From the NCBI GenBank assembly GCA_947500585.1, contig CANMSN010000017.1, forward strand, positions 1 through 64,000: 64,000 bases of DNA, given 5' to 3'. Made by a program: the position numbers and the translations under genes. Origin of the DNA: an uncultured Flavobacteriaceae bacterium. GTDB lineage: Bacteria; Bacteroidota; Bacteroidia; Flavobacteriales; Flavobacteriaceae. Below, in pieces: positions 35,233-43,716 of the stretch. Every line of letters begins with the position of its first letter. Position 1 is the stretch's first letter. Below the pieces are notes generated by a model that saw only the letters and a program-made list of their open reading frames with translations, had not been told where the DNA came from and ran no database searches.

Positions 35233-35691
35233 ATGATATTTGATACCACAGACAAAAAACTATTAGAATATTTACAACATGATAGTAAACAAACTAATAA
35301 AGAACTATCTAATAAATTAGGGCTATCTGTAACAGCTGTTTATGAGCGTATTAAAAAGCTTGAAAAAGAAGGGTTTATTAATAAATATGTAGCATTAGTA
35401 AACAAAGAAAAAATTGAGAAGTCTTTTGTTGTTTTTTGTCATATAAAGCTTGTACAGCATGCCCAAGATTATGTTATGAAGTTCGAAAAAGAGGTTGCTA
35501 ATTTAAATGAAGTTTTAGAGTGTTACCACATAAGTGGTGATTACGACTATTTACTTAAAGTTTTGGTAGAGGATATGGCAGCATTTAGAGAATTTATGGT
35601 AAAAAAATTAACAACCATAAATCATATAGGTAGTACACATAGTATGTTTGTTATTAATGAAGTAAAACATTCTACAGCTATTAGCTTTTAA
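35233..35691 (+). CDS. Lrp/AsnC-family transcriptional regulator
   Basis: The 152-residue protein has an N-terminal helix-turn-helix (LEYLQHDSKQTNKELSNKLGLSVTAVYERIKKLEKEGFI) and a RAM ligand-binding domain (LNEVLECYHISGDYDYLLKVLVED). It diverges from the Cys/Met PLP-enzyme gene, which is its likely target, and the shared 156-base intergenic region is AT-rich. A 1-base gap separates it from the downstream CPBP gene. Confidence 0.95.
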   Translation: MIFDTTDKKLLEYLQHDSKQTNKELSNKLGLSVTAVYERIKKLEKEGFINKYVALVNKEKIEKSFVVFCHIKLVQHAQDYVMKFEKEVANLNEVLECYHISGDYDYLLKVLVEDMAAFREFMVKKLTTINHIGSTHSMFVINEVKHSTAISF

Positions 35692-35692
35692 T

Positions 35693-36319
35693 ATGAATTC
35701 GACTATTTATAAAGTATCAGAGTTTTTTATCATCTTTATTTTGGTGCCTATTAGTTTTGCTTTAAACTATTCGCCTTGGATTAAATTAAGCCTTGGCTTT
35801 TTCGGATTTCTTTACATCATTTATGTTTTATTAAAAGTTGAAAAGAAAAAGTTTAAAGTGTCACCTAATCTAGATTGGAAACGCTTTTGGAAACAAACAC
35901 TGGTTAAGCTTTTAGCTATCTCAGTTTTTACATCGCTTTTTGTATGGATAACCAATAAAGAACTACTTTTTAATGTATTACTTAATAAACCCAAACTGTG
36001 GGTTTTTATACTATTCGTTTATAGTTTTTTTTCAGTTTATCCTCAAGAACTAATTTATAGGACTTTTTATTTTGATCGGTATAAAATGTTTTTTTCTAAT
36101 GAAAGGCTGTTCATATTTATAAATGCTATGGTGTTTGCATTAGCACATATTTTTTTTAGAAACACATTAGTATTAGTTTTAACTTTTCTGGGAGGCTTAC
36201 TATTTGCCTTAACCTACAATAAAACGAAATCAACACTTTTAGTATCTATAGAACATGCCATTTATGGATGTTGGCTATTTACAGTAGGCATGGGCGATAT
36301 GCTCGGTTTTCCTGCATAA
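35693..36319 (+). CDS. CPBP-family intramembrane metalloprotease (QE variant)
   Basis: The 208-residue membrane protein has about six hydrophobic segments and the Abi/CPBP motifs: YPQELIYRT (117-124), where the first Glu of EExxxR is Gln118 and Glu119 and Arg123 remain, VFALAHIFF with His152, and VSIEHAIYG with His188. CPBP proteins include Rce1-like prenyl proteases; in bacteria roles range from bacteriocin immunity to unknown. The conserved Glu119/His152/His188 set argues for activity. It shares the lrp transcript (1-base gap). Confidence 0.85.
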   Translation: MNSTIYKVSEFFIIFILVPISFALNYSPWIKLSLGFFGFLYIIYVLLKVEKKKFKVSPNLDWKRFWKQTLVKLLAISVFTSLFVWITNKELLFNVLLNKPKLWVFILFVYSFFSVYPQELIYRTFYFDRYKMFFSNERLFIFINAMVFALAHIFFRNTLVLVLTFLGGLLFALTYNKTKSTLLVSIEHAIYGCWLFTVGMGDMLGFPA

Positions 36320-36416
36320 ATTACCGATGAATTTATAATTTAGGAAATATAATCTTACGTAAATTAAATCTTTTTACTATTTTAGGCTATTGATTATTAA
36401 CCAAAACCAATTGAAC

Positions 36417-36929
36417 ATGAAAAAATTAGCGTACCTTATTTTAGGATTTATTATTGGAGCTGTACTAACCTATTATTTTTGTCCGAGACCAGATGATATG
36501 AATGCGATGGCTCCAGAATTTGACAAACCAACAGGCGTTATTACTATTTTAGAAGCCGAAGAATTAAGTAATAATTGGGAAAAAAATAATAAAACTGAAA
36601 TAGATTCTACCTTAGATGTTGAAGGTTCTAAAAAAGTGACACGTTCTGTAAAATGGACTTTAAAAAACCTTGAAGATTATTTACACTTTGCAAAAAACGA
36701 ATCGGATTCTGTAGGGTATACCATGACAGGTGTTCGCGTGTATTTAGGAAATTATGGTGAAAAAGCAAAACCAAGTAAAAAGAACAGAAATACGATGTTT
36801 ATTGTACCAACAGGTTATAAAAACACATCTAAAGCAAGTAGTTTGAATCTTAATTTTGCTACAGCGGGAGATGATATTCCTGTTGATCCTTTAAATGATG
36901 GTCAAGGTGGCAGTAGTGGATATCCTTAA
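36417..36929 (+). CDS. Membrane-anchored protein of unknown function
   Basis: I use the ATG at 36417; the frame also runs back to a TTG at 36390, which adds a polar lead before the membrane segment. The 170-residue product has one N-terminal transmembrane helix (LAYLILGFIIGAVLTYYF), then an acidic periplasmic domain (FDKPTGVITILEAEELSNNW, VKWTLKNLEDYLHFAKNES) and a Gly/Pro/Asp-rich tail. No family is recognised. It is followed within 6 bases by the next membrane gene, suggesting an operon with the sensor kinase. Confidence 0.75.
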   Translation: MKKLAYLILGFIIGAVLTYYFCPRPDDMNAMAPEFDKPTGVITILEAEELSNNWEKNNKTEIDSTLDVEGSKKVTRSVKWTLKNLEDYLHFAKNESDSVGYTMTGVRVYLGNYGEKAKPSKKNRNTMFIVPTGYKNTSKASSLNLNFATAGDDIPVDPLNDGQGGSSGYP

Positions 36930-36935
36930 TTAATT

Positions 36936-37658
36936 TTGCAAGAATTTTTATTAGAAAATTACTCTCTTTTAACACACTTTGTTGAAGCAATGTCTGCTTT
37001 AACTGGATTACTATTGTTTAAAAACTATAAAAATACTGAGGTTAAATATTTTATTTACTTTCTAGCTTATCTAACTATATTCGATTTTTTAAGTGGTTAT
37101 ACAAGATTAGTGTATCATGATAATTTTTTTTATTTTTTGATTGGAACTTTAATTCAAAAAAACTATTGGTTTTCAACACTTTATTGGAAAATAGGAGCCA
37201 TTATGTTTTTTGCGTTTTATTATCGAAAAATCTTAAAAACAGAATCATTCATAGCTATTGTAAAGTACGCAAGTTATTCATTTCTTATTTTTTCAGTAAT
37301 TTATATACTATTACATTGGGAAGCATTTTTTAATAGTTTTTTTCCAATAATAAGTATTTTAGGAGCTATTATCGTGTTTTTGTGTACAGTATTTTATTTT
37401 ATTGAAATTTTATTTAGTGATAAGATTTTAGCTTTTTACAAGTCCATTAACTTTTATATTAGTGCTGCAATATTTATTTGGTGGCTAATTATAACCCCTA
37501 TTGTTTTTTATGATAATTACACTGCTTATGAAGTAGATGTTTATGATAGAGATTGGGATTATATCAAATTAAGAAGAATAATTTACATCTTTGCTAATAT
37601 AATAATGTATTCAACTTTTACCTTTGCTTTAATATGGTGCAAACCGGAGAACGATTAG
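36936..37658 (+). CDS. Multi-pass membrane protein, unknown function
   Basis: The 240-residue product has about seven hydrophobic segments (LLTHFVEAMSALTGLLLF, YFIYFLAYLTIFDFLSG, KIGAIMFFAFYYRKIL, IIPFFISILGAIIVFLC-like, FYISAAIFIWWLIITPIVFY, IIYIFANIIMYSTFTFALIW). It appears to start at TTG 36936; an in-frame stop lies two codons upstream and the first ATG (36990) would cut into the first helix. Its 3' end overlaps the kinase gene by 25 bases, so the two are translationally coupled. It may be a sensing partner of that kinase. Confidence 0.75.
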   Translation: MQEFLLENYSLLTHFVEAMSALTGLLLFKNYKNTEVKYFIYFLAYLTIFDFLSGYTRLVYHDNFFYFLIGTLIQKNYWFSTLYWKIGAIMFFAFYYRKILKTESFIAIVKYASYSFLIFSVIYILLHWEAFFNSFFPIISILGAIIVFLCTVFYFIEILFSDKILAFYKSINFYISAAIFIWWLIITPIVFYDNYTAYEVDVYDRDWDYIKLRRIIYIFANIIMYSTFTFALIWCKPEND

Positions 37659-38434
37659 CGAGTACCGCTTCAGAACGTTATTTATTGGTGTATATGATTA
37701 CTGTTTTGGTTATTGTAACCTCATTAGTGATCATATTTTTTATTGTATTCCAGAGGCGAAAAAACAAGTTGCTTTTAGATCAAATAGAAAAACAAAAAGC
37801 TTTTGAAGAAGAAATTGCTCAAGCACAAACTGAAACTCAAGAACAAACTTTAAAAAATATTGGTTGGGAGCTACATGATAACGTGGGGCAGTTACTTTCT
37901 TTTGCCAGTATGCAATTAAGTATATTAAAAATGCAGGTTACAGATGATGTAAAGGAAAAGTTTAAAGATACCTCTGAAGCTTTAAGTAACAGTTTAAGAG
38001 AAGTTAGAGCGCTTTCAAAAACATTAAATAATGATGTGATTTTAAATATTGGTTTCGAAAAATCTGTTACAAATGAGTTAGATAGACTCAAAAAGATGAA
38101 ATTTACTTCAGCTGAACTTGAAATTAAAGGTGATAAAGTAGATTTTAAAAACAGAAAACATGAAATTATCATATTTAGAATATTACAAGAATTTTTATCT
38201 AATTCAGTAAAATATTCTGAAGCCAAAAATATCGGGATAACGCTTAATTACAAACCTGAAAATTTAACTATAATAGCAACAGATGATGGAAAAGGTTTTG
38301 ACATCAATAAAATAGAGCAAGGTTCAGGTTTAATTAATATGAAAAGTAGGGCAGCTCTAATAAATGCGACATTAGATTTAAAATCGAAGCCTAATGAAGG
38401 TGTAAAATTGGTTATAAATTATCCGTTTTCATAA
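37634..38434 (+). CDS. NarL-type sensor histidine kinase (HisKA_3)
   Basis: The 266-residue kinase has one transmembrane segment (LVYMITVLVIVTSLVIIFFIVF, about 18-40), a coiled-coil linker, and a HisKA_3 domain with IGWELHDNVGQLLS, where His81 is the phosphoacceptor. The HATPase domain carries the N box (EFLSNSVKYS), G1 DDGKGFDI and G2 GSGLINMKSRA. The N-terminal sensing part is short, suggesting that the overlapping membrane protein provides it. No response regulator gene is adjacent; the usual partner would be a NarL/FixJ-type regulator elsewhere. Confidence 0.93.
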   Translation: MVQTGERLASTASERYLLVYMITVLVIVTSLVIIFFIVFQRRKNKLLLDQIEKQKAFEEEIAQAQTETQEQTLKNIGWELHDNVGQLLSFASMQLSILKMQVTDDVKEKFKDTSEALSNSLREVRALSKTLNNDVILNIGFEKSVTNELDRLKKMKFTSAELEIKGDKVDFKNRKHEIIIFRILQEFLSNSVKYSEAKNIGITLNYKPENLTIIATDDGKGFDINKIEQGSGLINMKSRAALINATLDLKSKPNEGVKLVINYPFS

Positions 38435-38435
38435 A

Positions 38436-39815
38436 CTATGCAAAGTATTTAAACACTTTTTTTAACAAACTCATTTTCCCTTTATATGGTGCGTAACGAA
38501 GCGATGGATCAAACCAATTACCTCGCTTCATAATAGGTTTTTCATTTGTAAAGGTATCAAAACCATGTTTACCATGATATTTCCCCATGCCACTAGCACC
38601 AACGCCTCCAAAGGGTAAACGATGATTTCCAAAGTGTATTAGTAAATCGTTTATAACACCACCGCCAAAATTATAAGTATTGATAATTTGATTTATAAAT
38701 GATTTATTTTCCGAAAACATATAAAAGGATAAAGGTTTATCAAAACTGTTAATTATTGTATTTATATCCTCGACCGTTTTATAGGTTAATATGGGCAAGA
38801 TTGGACCGAAAATTTCTTCAGCCATAACGTTGCTCTCTAAACTTGGTTCATAAATTATCGTCGGGGAGATATAATTTTCATTTTCATTTATTTCGCCACC
38901 AAAAGCAATAGTTGTATTTTCTAGTAGCGCTTTTAATCTTAAAAAGTTTTTTTTATTTATTATTCTAGGAAAATCAGGAGATTCACTTTGGTTTTTACCA
39001 TATCTTCTAATGATTTCTTTCTTTAAAACGTCTATCAGTTCGTCTTTAATATCTGATTTCACAATAACATAATCGGGAGCAATACAGGTTTGTCCACCAT
39101 TAAGAAGTTTGCCCCAAACTAAGCGTCGTGCTATTAATTTTAAATTAACCGTATCATCAATTATGCAGGGTGATTTACCGCCTAATTCTAAAGTTACCGG
39201 TGTTAAATGTTTAGCTGCCGCAAGTGCAACAATTTTTCCAACTCTTGTACTTCCAGTAAAAAATATATAATCCCATTTCTGTTCAAGTAGCATAGTTGAA
39301 ACAGGAATACCACCTTCAATGGAAACAGCTAAATTTTCAGGGAATACATTTTTAATTATTTCTGTAAGTACTTTTGATGTGTGTTGCGTGAGTTCACTTG
39401 GTTTTAATACCACGGTATTTCCAGCAGCGATAGCCATAATGAGTGGGTCTAAGGCCAATAGGAATGGATAATTCCAAGGTGCTATGACCAGCACGCTACC
39501 ATAAGGCTCTTTATAAATATAATCTGTAGATGGAAATGTAAGTATAGACGGTTTAATTCGCTTTGGTTTAGCCCATTTTTTAAGGTTTTTTATAGCTAAA
39601 TTTAATTCTGAAAGAACCAAACCATACTCACTGATATAGCCTTCAAATTCAGATTTTCTAAAATCTTTGTACAATGCTTCCAAAATGACTTTTTCTTTGG
39701 AAACTATTTCTTTTTTTAAAGCCTTTAAAAGTGATAGCCTAAAAGCGACGTCTTTAGTTTTTTGAGATTGGTAAAATGCCCTTTGAGCAGCTAATATGTT
39801 GGTAATTGAATTCAA
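38436..39815 (-). CDS. Aldehyde dehydrogenase family protein
   Basis: The 459-residue NAD(P)-dependent enzyme has IAPWNYPFLL, the Rossmann motif FTGSTRVGK, catalytic Glu210 in TLELGGKSP and nucleophile Cys244 in GGQTCIAPDYV. The C-terminal hydrophobic region and short ALDH3-like length (about 450-470 residues, rather than 490 or more) point to the class 3 fatty-aldehyde type. It converges on the kinase gene with a 1-base gap. It lies after an RluA gene on the same strand (23-base gap). Substrate unknown. Confidence 0.93.
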   Translation of the reverse strand: MNSITNILAAQRAFYQSQKTKDVAFRLSLLKALKKEIVSKEKVILEALYKDFRKSEFEGYISEYGLVLSELNLAIKNLKKWAKPKRIKPSILTFPSTDYIYKEPYGSVLVIAPWNYPFLLALDPLIMAIAAGNTVVLKPSELTQHTSKVLTEIIKNVFPENLAVSIEGGIPVSTMLLEQKWDYIFFTGSTRVGKIVALAAAKHLTPVTLELGGKSPCIIDDTVNLKLIARRLVWGKLLNGGQTCIAPDYVIVKSDIKDELIDVLKKEIIRRYGKNQSESPDFPRIINKKNFLRLKALLENTTIAFGGEINENENYISPTIIYEPSLESNVMAEEIFGPILPILTYKTVEDINTIINSFDKPLSFYMFSENKSFINQIINTYNFGGGVINDLLIHFGNHRLPFGGVGASGMGKYHGKHGFDTFTNEKPIMKRGNWFDPSLRYAPYKGKMSLLKKVFKYFA

Positions 39816-39838
39816 ATTTTTTTATTAAATATAATGAA

Positions 39839-40540
39839 TTAAGATGAGCAAGCCTCCCAAATTGGATCTTTTGGTAAAGGAGCATTTATATTAATCACTT
39901 CGTTTTTGACAGGATGTATGAACGAAATATTTCTAGCATGTAAATGAATACTAGCATCTTTATTGTTTCTATCAAAACCATATTTTAAATCGCCCTTTAT
40001 AGGGGAGCCTATGGTTGCTAATTGAGTGCGTATTTGATGATGTCTTCCCGTTTCTAAATTAATCTCTAATAAAAAATAGTGATCTAATTTTTTAATTAGT
40101 TTATAATGAAGAATAGCTTTTTTACTCTCATTTACTTCTTTAGAATATGTGTAAGACTTATTGTTTTTAGGATTCTTTTTTAACCAATGCGTTAAAGTAT
40201 CCTGAGACTTTGTAGGTTCATTTTTTACAACCGCCCAGTATGTTTTTTTGATGTCTTTAGAAATAAATAATTTATTCAGTCTAGGAAGTACTTTACTTGT
40301 TTTTGCAAATATTACAAGTCCCGTTGTTGGTCTGTCTAGTCTGTGTACAGTACCTAAATAGACGTTTCCAGGTTTGTTGTATTTATCTTTTATGTATTCT
40401 TTAACGACATCACTTAAAGGTTTGTCGCCAGTTTTATCGCCTTGCACAATATCACCAGCGCGTTTATTTACAATAATGATATGATTATCTTCAAATAAGA
40501 CTTGAAGGTTGTTTTTATTTGAAAAGGTTTTTTTTGACAC
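39839..40540 (-). CDS. RluA-family RNA pseudouridine synthase
   Basis: The 233-residue enzyme isomerises uridine to pseudouridine in rRNA or tRNA. It has VLFEDNHIIIVNKRAGD, the catalytic motif GTVHRLDRPTTG with nucleophile Asp69, and the RluA LETGRHHQIRTQLATIG segment. There is no S4 domain; its short length fits the RluC/RluA-like single-domain type. It precedes the aldehyde dehydrogenase gene on the same strand. The target uridine cannot be assigned. Confidence 0.93.
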   Translation of the reverse strand: MSKKTFSNKNNLQVLFEDNHIIIVNKRAGDIVQGDKTGDKPLSDVVKEYIKDKYNKPGNVYLGTVHRLDRPTTGLVIFAKTSKVLPRLNKLFISKDIKKTYWAVVKNEPTKSQDTLTHWLKKNPKNNKSYTYSKEVNESKKAILHYKLIKKLDHYFLLEINLETGRHHQIRTQLATIGSPIKGDLKYGFDRNNKDASIHLHARNISFIHPVKNEVININAPLPKDPIWEACSS

Positions 40541-40562
40541 GAATTTTACTATTTAGGTTGTC

Positions 40563-40586
40563 GCGCAAAGACGCAAAGACGCAAAG
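40563..40586. repeat. Three tandem 8-bp units (GCAAAGAC type)
   Basis: GCGCAAAG, ACGCAAAG and ACGCAAAG follow one another directly in the 87-base gap between the panB and RluA genes. This motif is familiar to me as a short dispersed repeat in Bacteroidota genomes. Confidence 0.6.
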
Positions 40587-40627
40587 TTTTAAGAGAATAA
40601 GTAAGACTGAATACTGTTACTGAAAAC

Positions 40628-41446
40628 TTAATACTTTTCACTTTCATTAGGGAAATCAATACTTTTAACATCATCTACATAACTAGAGATAGCTGTAGTC
40701 ATATCTTCATATAAATTCATGTAGCGACGTAAAAACCTAGGATTAAATTCATGTGTCATCCCTAGCATATCGTGTAAAACCAAAACTTGCCCATCTACAT
40801 CTGGTCCAGCACCAATACCTATAATAGGAATACTAACACTTTCAGCAACTTGTTTTGCTAGTTTAGCTGGAATTTTTTCAAGTACAATACCAAAACACCC
40901 AATGCGTTCTAACATTTTTGCATCTTCTATTAAATCGGATGCTTCTTGTTCTTCCTTTGCACGAACGGTATAGGTTCCAAATTTGTATATAGATTGTGGT
41001 GTTAAGCCTAAATGCCCCATAACAGGAATTCCAGCATTTAGAATACGTTTTATGGATTCTTTAATTTCACGACCACCTTCCATTTTAACAGAATGCGCAC
41101 CACTTTCTTTCATAATTCTGATAGCCGAACGAAGTGCTTCTTTAGGATCACTTTGGTAGCTTCCAAAAGGTAGATCTACGACAACCAAACATCTGTCTAT
41201 AGCACGTATAACTGATGATGCATGATAAATCATTTGGTCTAGAGTAATGGGAAGCGTAGTTTCATGACCCGCCATAACATTACTTGCAGAGTCGCCAACA
41301 AGAATAACATCTATACCAGCACCATCAACAATTTTTGCCATGGTATAATCATAAGCCGTTAGCATGGATATTTTTTCACCATTAGCTTTCATATCAACTA
41401 ATGTTTTTACGGTAATGCGCTTATATTCTTTTTTAGCTACAGACAT
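40628..41446 (-). CDS. panB: Ketopantoate hydroxymethyltransferase PanB
   Basis: PanB adds a hydroxymethyl group from methylenetetrahydrofolate to 3-methyl-2-oxobutanoate, the first step toward pantothenate and CoA. The 272-residue product shows [39 protein letters not shown] (metal-binding Asp in VGDS), [10 protein letters not shown], the KMEGG motif, and [21 protein letters not shown]. Length is typical. The one-carbon donor is made by GlyA, which lies 13 kb away. It is followed by the RluA gene on the same strand. Confidence 0.97.
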   Translation of the reverse strand: MSVAKKEYKRITVKTLVDMKANGEKISMLTAYDYTMAKIVDGAGIDVILVGDSASNVMAGHETTLPITLDQMIYHASSVIRAIDRCLVVVDLPFGSYQSDPKEALRSAIRIMKESGAHSVKMEGGREIKESIKRILNAGIPVMGHLGLTPQSIYKFGTYTVRAKEEQEASDLIEDAKMLERIGCFGIVLEKIPAKLAKQVAESVSIPIIGIGAGPDVDGQVLVLHDMLGMTHEFNPRFLRRYMNLYEDMTTAISSYVDDVKSIDFPNESEKY

Positions 41447-41599
41447 TTTTTTAGTTTTAGATAGTTTGTAAAAATACTAAAATCTAGTTCTAATTTTAGT
41501 AGTTTAATAAAAATCAATATGTTTTGTGTTAGGTATTGTAGCAGAAAGTTTAAAATAGGTTAATGAAAGGTGATAGCGATAAGTCGCCAAAAAGAAGTA

Positions 41600-41642
41600 T
41601 ATGACACTATGTCATACTTTTGGTGTTGGCATAATCATTGAC
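41600..41642 (+). promoter_or_regulatory. Candidate heat-shock promoter module of dnaK
   Basis: TATGACA-CTA-TGTCATA (41600-41616) is a perfect palindrome. The element TGGCATAATCATTGAC (41627-41642) follows 13 bases after the TGTC. The clpB region has the same layout. The downstream element fits the spacing of a -24/-12 promoter (GG and G retained) with A in place of the -12 C. The ATG is 52 bases further on. Confidence 0.62.
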
Positions 41643-41693
41643 TTATACAAAGCGAATTCAAAATGAACATTCAACACAATAAAAAAATATAAT

Positions 41694-43604
41694 ATGAGTA
41701 AAATTATTGGAATCGATTTAGGAACAACCAACTCTTGCGTTTCTGTAATGGAAGGTAACGAGCCAGTAGTTATTCCTAACGCGGAAGGAAAAAGAACAAC
41801 GCCATCGGTAATTGCTTTTGTAGAAGGTGGTGAAATTAAAGTTGGTGATCCAGCAAAACGTCAAGCAGTAACAAACCCAACAAAAACGGTTTATTCTATT
41901 AAACGTTTTATGGGTAATAAATATTCTGAGTCTAAAAAAGAAGCAGAACGTGTACCATATAAAGTAGTTAAAGGTGATAACGATACTCCAAGAGTAGATA
42001 TTGAAGGGCGTTTATATACACCACAAGAATTATCTGCAATGATTCTTCAAAAAATGAAGAAAACTGCTGAAGATTATTTAGGAACATCAGTAAGTCGTGC
42101 TGTAATTACAGTACCTGCTTACTTTAATGATAGTCAACGTCAGGCAACTAAAGAAGCTGGTGAAATTGCTGGTTTAAAAGTAGAACGTATTATAAATGAG
42201 CCTACTGCAGCAGCTTTAGCTTACGGTATGGACAAAAAAGGTACAGACCAGAAAATAGTAGTTTTCGACTTTGGAGGAGGAACGCATGATGTATCTATCC
42301 TTGAATTAGGAGACGGTGTATTTGAAGTACTATCAACAGATGGAGATACGCATTTAGGTGGTGATGATGTTGATGAAAAAATCATCAACTGGTTAGCAGA
42401 TGAATTTCAAGCAGATGAGAGCATGGATTTACGTCAAGATCCGATGTCTTTACAACGTTTAAAAGAAGCTGCTGAAAAAGCGAAGATTGAGTTATCATCT
42501 TCTGCGCAAACAGAAATCAACTTACCATATATTACAGCAACTGCTAGCGGACCAAAACACTTAGTGCGCACGTTAACACGTTCAAAATTCGAACAATTAA
42601 TTGACGATTTAGTAAAACGTACCATCGAGCCTTGCCAAACGGCATTAAAAGCTGCTGGTTTAAGTAAAAGTGATATTGATGAAGTTATTTTAGTAGGTGG
42701 TTCAACAAGAATTCCAGCCGTACAGGAAGCAGTAGAGAAATTCTTTGGAAAAGCGCCAAGTAAAGGGGTTAATCCAGATGAAGTAGTATCTCTAGGTGCA
42801 GCTATACAAGGTGGTGTTTTAACTGGTGATGTTAAAGATGTATTACTTTTAGATGTAACACCATTATCTCTTGGTATTGAAACTATGGGTAACGTATTTA
42901 CTAAGCTTATTGAAGCGAATACTACGATTCCTACTAAAAAGTCGCAAGTATTCTCTACTGCTGCGGATAATCAGCCTTCAGTAGAAATTCATGTACTACA
43001 AGGTGAAAGAGCCATGGCTGCCGATAATAAAACAATTGGACGTTTTCATTTAGATGGTATTCCACCAGCAAGACGTGGAACACCACAAATTGAAGTAACG
43101 TTTGATATTGATGCCAATGGTATTATCAAAGTATCGGCTGAAGATAAAGCAACAGGTAAAAAACAAGATATTAGAATTGAAGCTTCATCTGGATTAACAG
43201 AAGAGGAAATCCAAAAGATGAAAGCAGATGCTGAAGCCAATGCTGAAGCTGATAAAAAAGCGGTAGAACAAGCTTCAAAATTAAATGAAGCAGATTCTAT
43301 GATTTTTCAAACAGAAAAATTATTGGAAGAATCCGGCGATAAACTATCAGCAGATAATAAATCTAAGATAGAGGAAGCTTTAGCTGAATTAAAGAAGCAA
43401 TTTGAAACCAAAGATTTAGCACTTATTCAACCAGCACTTGATAATCTTAATGAGATTTGGAAAGCTGCGAGTGAAGAAATTTACAAAGCACAAGCTGCTG
43501 AAGCGCAACAAGGTGGTGCAGGAGCTCCAGGACCAGATACTAGCCAAAATGGAGAAGCAGAAGGAAGTGATGTTGAAGATGTAGATTTTGAAGAGGTTAA
43601 ATAA
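41694..43604 (+). CDS. dnaK: Hsp70 chaperone DnaK
   Basis: DnaK binds exposed hydrophobic peptide segments in an ATP-driven cycle with DnaJ and GrpE. The 636-residue product has the phosphate-1 motif [48 protein letters not shown], and [11 protein letters not shown] in the ATPase domain, then the peptide-binding domain and helical lid, ending in [21 protein letters not shown] has His where most DnaKs have FDLGGGTFD, a small deviation. No dnaJ or grpE is adjacent. The promoter module is shared with clpB. Confidence 0.99.
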   Translation: MSKIIGIDLGTTNSCVSVMEGNEPVVIPNAEGKRTTPSVIAFVEGGEIKVGDPAKRQAVTNPTKTVYSIKRFMGNKYSESKKEAERVPYKVVKGDNDTPRVDIEGRLYTPQELSAMILQKMKKTAEDYLGTSVSRAVITVPAYFNDSQRQATKEAGEIAGLKVERIINEPTAAALAYGMDKKGTDQKIVVFDFGGGTHDVSILELGDGVFEVLSTDGDTHLGGDDVDEKIINWLADEFQADESMDLRQDPMSLQRLKEAAEKAKIELSSSAQTEINLPYITATASGPKHLVRTLTRSKFEQLIDDLVKRTIEPCQTALKAAGLSKSDIDEVILVGGSTRIPAVQEAVEKFFGKAPSKGVNPDEVVSLGAAIQGGVLTGDVKDVLLLDVTPLSLGIETMGNVFTKLIEANTTIPTKKSQVFSTAADNQPSVEIHVLQGERAMAADNKTIGRFHLDGIPPARRGTPQIEVTFDIDANGIIKVSAEDKATGKKQDIRIEASSGLTEEEIQKMKADAEANAEADKKAVEQASKLNEADSMIFQTEKLLEESGDKLSADNKSKIEEALAELKKQFETKDLALIQPALDNLNEIWKAASEEIYKAQAAEAQQGGAGAPGPDTSQNGEAEGSDVEDVDFEEVK

Positions 43605-43650
43605 TATTAGGAATTCGTAATATTAATTAATTCTCTTTTAGAATTGAATG

Positions 43651-43680
43651 AAAACGCAATCAGAAATGGTTGCGTTTTTT
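43651..43680 (+). terminator. dnaK terminator
   Basis: AAAACGCAA (43651-43659) pairs with TTGCGTTTT (43670-43678), followed by more T residues, 46 bases after the dnaK stop. Confidence 0.75.
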
Positions 43681-43716
43681 TATTACAAACAGTTACTTTT
43701 ACATTAAATATAAAGT

